Assembly (NCBI GenBank): GCA_963648435.1 | Contig: CAVJDT010000010.1 | Location: forward strand, 1 to 43,839 | Reading direction: 5' to 3' | DNA length: 43,839 bases | Source: UMGS75 sp963648435 | GTDB taxonomy: Bacteria > Bacillota_I > Bacilli_A > ML615J-28 > CAG-313 | Shown here: one piece after another, positions 1-5,710 of the stretch | How the letters are laid out: the number at the start of each line of letters is the position of its first letter | Position numbering within the stretch: the stretch's first letter is position 1 | Program-made: the position numbers and the translations under genes | Notes under the pieces: generated by a model | What the model was told of the DNA's origin: nothing | The model's input: the letters and a program-made list of their open reading frames with translations, nothing else | Database searches by the model: none

Positions 1-66
1 TTACTATTACTATTACTATCACTAGCACTAGCACAAGTATTAAGAATATATGGTTATATAAAATTC

Positions 67-82
67 TTTAAGATTTTAAGAT
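67..82 (-). repeat. two tandem copies of octamer ATCTTAAA, left flank
   Basis: On the plus strand the sequence is TTTAAGAT twice in tandem, the reverse complement of the octamer arrayed on the right flank at 1893-1924. A further copy in the opposite orientation lies at 119-126. Confidence 0.55.
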
Positions 83-130
83 TATTAAATCATATTATCT
101 CAATATTTTTTAATTTTTATCTTAAAATTT

Positions 131-162
131 AAAAAAAAGCATTCACCAATTGGTAAATACTT
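131..162 (-). terminator. intrinsic terminator of a decayed gene
   Basis: Read on the minus strand this is an 11-bp stem (AAGTATTTACC with GGTGAATGCTT, wobbles allowed) around an AATT loop, followed by eight T. It is a good rho-independent terminator but has no intact gene in front of it. It probably closed the gene whose remains lie at 165-417. Confidence 0.65.
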
Positions 163-164
163 AT

Positions 165-417
165 TCTAATTTTTATGATATCAACCAATCAGTAAATTCA
201 AAGACTAAAATACCATCATATGAATTTATATAATTTTTCATAATTGTATGATATCATATGTAGTGCTATCAACTTCCTTTTTCTAGTTTCTCATGAAAAC
301 ATCTATTACTTGTTTTTATAAAAGGTATAATAAAAAATCTAGTAATGATTACTTACCACATCTTTTAATTCCTGTAATTATTTTAACTTTATCAAAACTT
401 TTACCATCAAATCTCAT
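165..417 (-). pseudogene. possible remnant of a P-loop ATPase (AAA_14/DUF4143-like)
   Basis: A short open stretch at 349-417 reads MRFDGKSFDKVKIITGIKRC then GK. This resembles the Walker A region of the AAA_14/DUF4143 family, whose members usually read like VITGxRRCGKS. The frame then meets a stop, and leucine-rich continuation (LLDFLLYLL) appears in another frame, as expected after a frameshift. No further domain is recognisable, and a terminator follows at 131-162. The ATPase assignment rests on about 23 residues and is tentative. Apart from this, the two hairpins and the octamers at 67-82 and 119-126, I see nothing in the first 490 bases. Confidence 0.3.
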
Positions 418-435
418 ACATTCCTAACAATCCAT

Positions 436-457
436 AAAAAGGACTATCTAGTAGTCC
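436..457 (-). terminator. terminator downstream of the transposase
   Basis: On the minus strand a 6-bp stem, GGACTA with TAGTCC around a 5-base loop, is followed by five T. It lies about 35 bases past the transposase stop codon and is well placed to end that transcript. Confidence 0.6.
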
Positions 458-490
458 CATTAGTATATTAAATTTATCATCCTCTTCTTT

Positions 491-1780
491 TTAAATTTGT
501 TTATTACAATTAATAATTTTATACCGGTAAACATCAAAATCTGAATATCCAAAGCCTATTCTTTTAATAACTTTACATAAATTATTCTTTCCTTCAATAA
601 AACCATTGGATAATCTTTTATGAGTTATCGGATCAATGATAAATGAATTTACAATTTCATCAATCCAAGCTCGGTAAATTAATACTATCTTTTTAAATTC
701 AGGAATAGCTTTATCTGATTCTTCAACTTGCATACACCAATTGAGAATATCTCGTTTGGCAGTTGTATATGAAGAATATTTAGATATTCGGTATAATTCT
801 TGTAAAAAATAATATGCTTCATAAAAGTTTGCATTTTTTTCAATACAATAATCAATTACCGATTGATAGGTTGTAAACTGCTTACGGCTTGTTGAAACAT
901 TTTGGTCAAAAAACCAAGATTCCTTCGCATATCTATTTACAAGTAAAAGTTTATAATGCTTTTTCAAGATACTTGCATAATAAACAGAATCTGAATTCTT
1001 AGTAGCTTTATAATACTTCATTATTGATATTCTTGTTTTATTAAATGCATCAACCGCAAGTTTTACCCAGTGGAATTTGTCAGCCACATGAATACTATTC
1101 CAAAATAAATTTTTTACGATTGTACGATACGACTCAAATAAGTCAGTCACCACAAATTCAACATTTGAACGTTCATCATCATTGATAGTGTCAAAATAAT
1201 GGTAAATATAATCTTGCAACCTTGAAGGTAAAATATCTAAAACATTACCAGAAGTTGGATCACCAATTATTAGAGCATACTTACAAGCAAGAGTTGATGC
1301 CTTAAACTCATCAATACATATAATTCTAGTTAAAGAACAACGATAATTATGAATTTTCTTTTTAAATTCATTAGAAACAGTCGTTTCCGAAACATTAGTT
1401 CTTTTTGAAACATCCTTAAATGACTGTTTTAATGTTGATTCATTAACAATTAAATTCTTAGTTCGAATTGAAATGTTACAACCCTTATGAACAAAGGTAT
1501 TTGACTGATTAAAGGATTTACCACATGTATTACATTTTAACCTTTTTTGATGAAATAAAATGTATGAAGGACATCCATTAATCGGATTATCTTTAATTTT
1601 TCTAATATAAGTGTTATTGGTCGTAATTGAGCTACTACCACATTTAGGACAAATTTCCTTTCCTAAATTGTTTTTATAAATGTGAATATAGTAAGTATTA
1701 TCAATAAAATCCATCTTTTTAATTTCAATATCTGTATCTTTAATATTTAGTAATTTTAATATATAATCGTAGTTATTCAT
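491..1780 (-). CDS. ISL3-family transposase
   Basis: This 429-residue DDE transposase should bind the element ends and catalyse transposition. The N-terminal third holds two zinc-binding CxxC pairs (CPKCG and CNTCG), followed by an HTH-like segment. The DDE-type core has an Asp in IDEFKAS, an Asp in VVTDLFESY and a Glu in FIEGKNN just before the ISL3-like GFGYSDF motif. Length is normal for ISL3 and no frameshift is seen, so it may be active. I chose the internal ATG at MNNYDY because AGAAAGGAC lies about 10 bases upstream; the frame stays open 11 codons further without a good ribosome site. It ends in TAA and is followed by a terminator. Confidence 0.9.
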   Translation of the reverse strand: MNNYDYILKLLNIKDTDIEIKKMDFIDNTYYIHIYKNNLGKEICPKCGSSSITTNNTYIRKIKDNPINGCPSYILFHQKRLKCNTCGKSFNQSNTFVHKGCNISIRTKNLIVNESTLKQSFKDVSKRTNVSETTVSNEFKKKIHNYRCSLTRIICIDEFKASTLACKYALIIGDPTSGNVLDILPSRLQDYIYHYFDTINDDERSNVEFVVTDLFESYRTIVKNLFWNSIHVADKFHWVKLAVDAFNKTRISIMKYYKATKNSDSVYYASILKKHYKLLLVNRYAKESWFFDQNVSTSRKQFTTYQSVIDYCIEKNANFYEAYYFLQELYRISKYSSYTTAKRDILNWCMQVEESDKAIPEFKKIVLIYRAWIDEIVNSFIIDPITHKRLSNGFIEGKNNLCKVIKRIGFGYSDFDVYRYKIINCNKQI

Positions 1781-1817
1781 TAGTTTTGTCCTTTCTATAA
1801 ATTTAATATACACTAAT

Positions 1818-1845
1818 ATTATAAATTTAATCTTGAAAAAAACAA
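1818..1845 (-). promoter_or_regulatory. sigma-A promoter of the transposase
   Basis: On the minus strand TTGTTT and TATAAT are separated by 16 bases. The -35 box sits in a small inverted repeat (TCTTG, seven A/T, CAAGA). Confidence 0.5.
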
Positions 1846-1892
1846 GACAAATAACTTTTTATTAGAAAATATCTTAAAATTTTTTGATTTTT

Positions 1893-1924
1893 ATCTTAAA
1901 ATCTTAAAATCTCAAAATCTTAAA
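1893..1924 (+). repeat. four tandem copies of octamer ATCTTAAA
   Basis: Four head-to-tail octamers, the third varying as ATCTCAAA. A single extra copy lies at 1871-1878. The array is inverted relative to the pair at 67-82. Confidence 0.7.
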
Positions 1925-1933
1925 ATTTTTTAT
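1908..1933. repeat. candidate right inverted repeat of the IS
   Basis: Its reverse complement matches 58-83 at 22 of 26 positions, including ATAAAA at the outer end and TTTAAGATTTT inside. The low complexity of the region makes chance similarity possible. Confidence 0.4.
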
Positions 1934-1980
1934 AGAAGGGCTAAATTTCAAAAAAAATATGAAAATTTTACTAAAATTTA

Positions 1981-2002
1981 AAAAAACCACTAAAGATTAG
2001 TG
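1981..2002 (-). terminator. terminator of the HU gene
   Basis: On the minus strand CACTAA pairs with TTAGTG around a 3-base loop and is followed by a run of T. It lies about 30 bases past the HU stop. Confidence 0.65.
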
Positions 2003-2031
2003 ATCTCATTTTTTAGAATAAGATAATTTAA

Positions 2032-2304
2032 TTACTTCAACATTGATTTTAGTTTTTTACTGGCATTGAAACGAATTTTATAACTACCATCTACAAATAT
2101 TTTAGAACCTGTAGCAGGGTTAATTCCATTATAACCATCTTGATAATATTTTTCAAAAGTTCCAAACCCACTAATTACAACCTTATCTTCTTTGGAAAGA
2201 GCATTCATAATAACTTCAAAGGTTTGATTTACCAAAGATTCAATTTCAACATAGTTATAATCATTATTTTTATGAATTTCTTTAATTAATTCGCTTTTTG
2301 TCAT
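2032..2304 (-). CDS. hup: DNA-binding protein HU
   Basis: A 90-residue histone-like protein that binds and bends DNA as a dimer and compacts the nucleoid. The sequence has the family length, the signature region VVISGFGTFE and the DNA-binding arm around INPATGSKI. The start is the ATG of MTKSELIKEI: GGTGAT lies just upstream, whereas an earlier in-frame start would add a non-homologous N-terminus overlapping the promoter. It has its own consensus promoter and its own terminator, so it is monocistronic. The gene directly upstream is spoIVA, the same neighbour order as spoIVA-hbs in Bacillus subtilis. Confidence 0.93.
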   Translation of the reverse strand: MTKSELIKEIHKNNDYNYVEIESLVNQTFEVIMNALSKEDKVVISGFGTFEKYYQDGYNGINPATGSKIFVDGSYKIRFNASKKLKSMLK

Positions 2305-2320
2305 TTCAATCACCAATATA

Positions 2321-2349
2321 ATTATACTATTTTTTACAATAATTGACAA
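2321..2349 (-). promoter_or_regulatory. sigma-A promoter of hup
   Basis: On the minus strand TTGTCA and TATAAT are separated by exactly 17 bases, about 17 bases before the HU start codon. Confidence 0.75.
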
Positions 2350-2394
2350 CAATAATGCTTATCAAAAAAACTAGTGTTTACTTTATAAAAACAA

Positions 2395-2418
2395 TGAAAA
2401 AAGGTCTTTTTAGACCTT
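2395..2418 (-). terminator. terminator overlapping the spoIVA stop
   Basis: On the minus strand AAGGTCT pairs with AGACCTT around a TTTT/AAAA loop and is followed by six or more T. The stem begins inside the spoIVA TAA codon. Confidence 0.75.
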
Positions 2419-3892
2419 ATAGAATTATCGCAATTACTCCACCTTTATTGTTGTTAATTACCTTCGTAATACTCTTAGAATACTTTTCAAGAACCACTTC
2501 TGGTACTTGACTTACCTTTAATTTAATACCATCATTGATAACATCACCAAGTTTACGACCAAAGATTTCACTATCCCAAATAGCACTTGGATTTGATTGA
2601 TAATTTTCTTTCATATGTTCAACTAAGGTTGTTGCTTGTTCAATTCCGCCAATAATTGGTTCAAATGTTGATTCAACATCAACTTTGGTAATTAATAAAG
2701 CACTCGCACTGGCTTTTAGTTTAATACCATAACGACTTCCTTGTTTTGAAAGTTCTGGTTCTTCAAGATGCATATCTTGAACTGATGGAACTGTGATATC
2801 ATACCCTAATTGATATACTTTATCTAAGTTACCTACCTTATCATAAACTTTTTTAGCGGTTCTAAATTTTTGAAGCGTAAGAATTAAAGCTCCTTTATCT
2901 TCGATTGGTGTACCTAAAATTTCATCAACAATTTGATTATAAATTTCATCATTGATTGATAAATCAATATCAACAATTCCGCCCCCCGCATCAATATTTG
3001 AAATATCAACTTTTTTGAATAATTCACAAGCCATTAAAGTGTTTTGAATTTCAAAAACATCTTTCATTTTTCGGTAATTGCCAGTTGTTTCGGATATTAC
3101 TTTTGAAAATTGATGTTTAAAACTAATATCATCATCTAGGGCGGTAACCCAAGATGGTACTCCTAAATTTAATTCGGAAATATCAAATTCATTTAATGCT
3201 TCTTTTAAAACATTATCAACATCTGCGGTTGTTAAATTCTTAACATCAAGAGCAATAACAGATACCTCATATTTTGTTTTTAATTCACTAACTAAAAGTT
3301 TAGTTTCCTCATCATTAGGTTTAGCTGAATTAATTACTAAAACAAATGGTTTATTAATTTGTTTTAATTCATTAACCATGCTTTCTTCAACTTTTTCATA
3401 TTCATGACGATCAAATTCTCCAAAACTACCATCACTAGATAATAAAATTCCAATATTTGAATGCGATTCAATAACCTTCCTCGTGCCAATCCCCGCCGCA
3501 TCATCAAATGGGATAGGTTCACTAAACCAAGGGGTTTGTACTAACCTATTACTTCCATCTTCATTTAAATATCCTTTAGAATTAGGTATTACATAACCAA
3601 CACAATCAACAAGTCTAACACTAAGGCTTAAATTTTCTTCAACCGTTATGGTCATTTGATTACTAGGAATAAATTTAGGTTCAACCGTCATAATGGTTTT
3701 ACCTTCACCACTTTGAGGTAGTTCATCAACAACTTTGTGGTAACACTCTTCATCCGTAATATAAGGTAAAACCTTTAATTCCATAAATTTTCTAATAAAA
3801 GTACTTTTACCGGTTCTAACAGGACCGACAATTCCTAAATACATCTCCCCTTTGGTGCGGGTGACAACTTCACGTATAATATTCTCACTCAT
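2417..3892 (-). CDS. spoIVA: stage IV sporulation protein A, spore-coat ATPase
   Basis: SpoIVA hydrolyses ATP to polymerise on the forespore surface and form the base layer on which the coat is built. At 491 residues it matches the B. subtilis protein almost exactly in length. Walker A is GPVRTGKST at residues 23-31, an Asp-containing strand follows in RLVDCVGY, and the conserved segment IGTRKVIESHS is present. The middle and C-terminal domains are complete, ending in AIIL. The start has GAAGGAG upstream, and a sigma-E-like promoter (3914-3942) fits mother-cell expression. HU lies downstream as in Bacillus. Identification is secure. Confidence 0.97.
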   Translation of the reverse strand: MSENIIREVVTRTKGEMYLGIVGPVRTGKSTFIRKFMELKVLPYITDEECYHKVVDELPQSGEGKTIMTVEPKFIPSNQMTITVEENLSLSVRLVDCVGYVIPNSKGYLNEDGSNRLVQTPWFSEPIPFDDAAGIGTRKVIESHSNIGILLSSDGSFGEFDRHEYEKVEESMVNELKQINKPFVLVINSAKPNDEETKLLVSELKTKYEVSVIALDVKNLTTADVDNVLKEALNEFDISELNLGVPSWVTALDDDISFKHQFSKVISETTGNYRKMKDVFEIQNTLMACELFKKVDISNIDAGGGIVDIDLSINDEIYNQIVDEILGTPIEDKGALILTLQKFRTAKKVYDKVGNLDKVYQLGYDITVPSVQDMHLEEPELSKQGSRYGIKLKASASALLITKVDVESTFEPIIGGIEQATTLVEHMKENYQSNPSAIWDSEIFGRKLGDVINDGIKLKVSQVPEVVLEKYSKSITKVINNNKGGVIAIIL

Positions 3893-3913
3893 ATTAATTT
3901 CTCCTTCTACCTA

Positions 3914-3942
3914 AATTTATGATAAAAGACTTAAAAATATGA
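3914..3942 (-). promoter_or_regulatory. sigma-E-like mother-cell promoter of spoIVA
   Basis: On the minus strand TCATATT matches the sigma-E -35 consensus KMATATT exactly. After 14 bases comes CATAAATT, which matches 6 of 8 positions of the -10 consensus CATACAMT. No good sigma-A promoter is visible in the same gap. Assignment is by consensus from B. subtilis. Confidence 0.6.
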
Positions 3943-3953
3943 ATCAAAAAATG

Positions 3954-3982
3954 AAAAAAATATCTGAAAATCTATTCAGATA
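3954..3982 (-). terminator. terminator overlapping the ntdp stop
   Basis: On the minus strand TATCTGAA pairs with TTCAGATA around a 6-base loop that contains the TAG stop of the upstream gene; a T run follows. Confidence 0.7.
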
Positions 3983-4541
3983 CTTCTTTTTTCTTAATTA
4001 GTTTTTTACGGGCTTTTCTTTTGGCCTGTTCTTTCAAGTTACAATAAATAGCATAATCGCTTAATACAACTGTTGAATTAAATGGTAATAAACCTTTATC
4101 TATACGGTTTAGTAAAACTTGTAATTCTTTTTCAATTATGTCAACTAAGACTTCGGAATAGCCATAATCAACTTTATTGAAATCAAACTCATCACGGTCA
4201 AGTATTACTTTATCTCCACTAGGAAAGACCTTTACATCCAAATCATAATCTATGTATTTAAGTCCTTCGCTATCCTTTACATAAGGTGAACTTAAATTAC
4301 AATAATAGTAGATAGCATTACCACGAAGCATACAAATAATATTAAACCAATATTTTTTAAAAAAATAACATACGGCAGGCTCTTTGGTTTTCCATCTTCT
4401 ACCATCTCCATCAATAACATTAGCACGGTCATTGACAATTACTATCATATCACTTGTTTGGCGAATAATGTAAGCTGCTTGCCAAACTCTATGAAGTACA
4501 CCATTATGCTTATAACTGATAATTTCAATCTTGTTATTCAC
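3972..4541 (-). CDS. ntdP: nucleoside tri-/diphosphate phosphatase (DUF402, YgaC/Ntdp type)
   Basis: This 189-residue protein belongs to the DUF402/Ntdp family, cytoplasmic enzymes that hydrolyse nucleoside tri- and diphosphates. Recognisable family blocks are SYKHNGVLHRVW near the N-terminus, NDRANVIDGDGRRWKTKEPA, a WFNIICMLR segment, YYYCNLSSPY and the acidic metal-binding YIDYDLDVKV. It has a basic tail of about 20 residues (KRKARKKLIKKKE) beyond the usual end. The start is GTG; the ATG two bases earlier is followed at once by TGA and cannot be used. An extended -10 promoter lies upstream and a terminator overlaps the stop, so it stands alone. Confidence 0.85.
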   Translation of the reverse strand: MNNKIEIISYKHNGVLHRVWQAAYIIRQTSDMIVIVNDRANVIDGDGRRWKTKEPAVCYFFKKYWFNIICMLRGNAIYYYCNLSSPYVKDSEGLKYIDYDLDVKVFPSGDKVILDRDEFDFNKVDYGYSEVLVDIIEKELQVLLNRIDKGLLPFNSTVVLSDYAIYCNLKEQAKRKARKKLIKKKEVSE

Positions 4542-4564
4542 ATAATCACTTCTTTCTTACTTTA

Positions 4565-4573
4565 ATTATACCA
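4565..4573 (-). promoter_or_regulatory. extended -10 promoter of ntdP
   Basis: On the minus strand the sequence is TGGTATAAT, an extended -10 element. No good -35 box is seen at normal spacing. Confidence 0.5.
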
Positions 4574-4615
4574 TATTGTAACAAATTATTAAAGTAAAAA
4601 ACAATCTAATTATAG

Positions 4616-5341
4616 TTATTTTTTATAACAATTGATTAATTCAATCATCCGGTCATATTCTTTATCAAGTAAAATTTCTAAATATTCTTCAAAAGGCTTT
4701 TGGGTTTTATTTACCTTAAATTCCTCAAGTAAATCAAAATAATGATTCTTTTGCTTTGCGGGGATCGATATTGGTAAATATCCTCCTTTTATTAACATAA
4801 AGTTAAGAATCAATCTAGCTAAACGACCATTACCATCAAGAAATGGATGAATTTTAGCAATTTGTAAATGAGCATACGTTGCTTTTTCAAGGGTTGTACC
4901 TTGATAATTAGCCATATCATAAAAATATTTATTCATTCGATCATATACTTTAATATAATCGCATGGAGTATGTGCTGAATTTTTAATTCGTAAATTAATG
5001 TTACGATACAATCCCCCATTAATAATTCCATCTAATAATATTTCATGTAAGTCTTTTACAAAATCTTCAGAAAATTCATTACCATTATTAATATAATCTA
5101 ACATATAATTGTAGGCTTTAAAATGATTGTAAATACTACGTTTTAAGGTTTCATCAATTCTTACATTATAGCCTTTGGTAATTGATACAACATCCTCTAC
5201 CGTTACTAATTGATTTCCTTCAATACATGTGGAATTTTTAGTAAATACACATGCAAAATTGTATTTAAATAATTTTAGTTCTTCTTCTGGAATTACTTTT
5301 AGATTATCGTCAACATATTGTTTTTTTTCTTCTAAAGTCAT
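4616..5341 (-). CDS. Fic-domain protein with N-terminal inhibitory motif
   Basis: Fic proteins usually transfer AMP from ATP to a hydroxyl on a target protein. This 241-residue protein has the complete catalytic motif HPFLDGNGR at residues 165-173 and the flap segment GLYRNINLRI at about 110-119. An inhibitory motif S-x-x-x-E-G (S37 to G42, STCIEG) lies N-terminal to the Fic core, so it appears to be a self-inhibited class II Fic rather than half of a toxin-antitoxin pair; no partner gene is adjacent. The target cannot be read from sequence. The ATG at MTLEEK was chosen because GAGGAG lies about 10 bases upstream; the frame's GTG three codons earlier almost abuts that site. Confidence 0.88.
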   Translation of the reverse strand: MTLEEKKQYVDDNLKVIPEEELKLFKYNFACVFTKNSTCIEGNQLVTVEDVVSITKGYNVRIDETLKRSIYNHFKAYNYMLDYINNGNEFSEDFVKDLHEILLDGIINGGLYRNINLRIKNSAHTPCDYIKVYDRMNKYFYDMANYQGTTLEKATYAHLQIAKIHPFLDGNGRLARLILNFMLIKGGYLPISIPAKQKNHYFDLLEEFKVNKTQKPFEEYLEILLDKEYDRMIELINCYKK

Positions 5342-5365
5342 TTTAACCACGCTCCTCTTTTAATT

Positions 5366-5374
5366 AGTATACCA
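5366..5374 (-). promoter_or_regulatory. extended -10 promoter before fic
   Basis: On the minus strand the sequence is TGGTATACT, between the thioredoxin stop and the Fic start. The -35 region is poor. It would let fic be transcribed apart from mutS2. Confidence 0.4.
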
Positions 5375-5388
5375 TATTTTTAACTTTT

Positions 5389-5700
5389 TTATTGTTTTAA
5401 TGATAAGATAATTTCAATTATGGTTTCATAATCTAGATAACCAATTTTTTTATCAATTAATTTACCTTCATTATACACTAAAGTAGTTGGGGTTGCGGTA
5501 ATATTAATATTACTTGTAATATCAATATTATCTGATAAATCCACTAAATAAATATGAATATCTGGATAGTTATCTAATACTTCATAGAAAGTAAACTTAA
5601 GTTTTTTACAAATTGGACACCAATTTGTATAAAACATGATAAATGAAATTTTTTCATTACTAACATTTATAAATTCATCATAACTTTTAATTTGTTTCAT
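5389..5700 (-). CDS. thioredoxin-like protein
   Basis: A 103-residue thioredoxin-fold protein, predicted to be a cytoplasmic thiol-disulfide reductase as it has no signal peptide. The active site is WCPIC (C28 and C31) instead of the canonical WCGPC, and the cis-proline is P71 in TATPTT. The start follows the mutS2 stop by 10 bases with AGGTGG in the gap, so it is co-transcribed with mutS2. B. subtilis trxA also lies downstream of mutS2. The Pro-Ile dipeptide between the cysteines should shift its redox potential, so it may not be the main thioredoxin. Confidence 0.85.
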   Translation of the reverse strand: MKQIKSYDEFINVSNEKISFIMFYTNWCPICKKLKFTFYEVLDNYPDIHIYLVDLSDNIDITSNINITATPTTLVYNEGKLIDKKIGYLDYETIIEIILSLKQ

Positions 5701-5710
5701 AATTATCCAC

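Larger units (their letters stand above)
58..1933 (-). mobile_element. ISL3-type insertion sequence, approximate limits
   Basis: The element contains one ISL3-type transposase. Its limits are taken from an imperfect 26-base inverted repeat (58-83 against 1908-1933, 22 of 26 matching by eye). The right limit is plausible because the transposase promoter at 1818-1845 lies inside it. The left limit is doubtful: about 430 bases and a possible ATPase remnant lie between it and the transposase, so the true left end may be near 420-490. No target-site duplication could be identified in this AT-rich sequence. Confidence 0.4.

Noticed and set aside
1..40. TTACTA-type triplet repeat that reads as a Ser-Asp/Ser-Asn repeat or an Ile/Val/Leu run on the minus strand.
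   Set aside because: Neither frame has a start codon or ribosome site, and a stop lies a few codons upstream in both. Only the edge is visible, so a gene cannot be claimed.
1861..1933. The octamer array as a CRISPR or replication-origin iteron set.
   Set aside because: Units are 8 bases without spacers, there is no cas or replication initiator gene, and the array matches an inverted copy at the other IS flank.
3480..3500. AGG reassignment to Met, as I recall being reported for some uncultured Bacilli.
   Set aside because: The conserved Arg of SpoIVA IGTRKVI is encoded by AGG here, which supports Arg.
4616..5700. Fic and its neighbour as a toxin-antitoxin pair.
   Set aside because: The neighbour is a thioredoxin-like protein, and the inhibitory motif is within the Fic protein itself.
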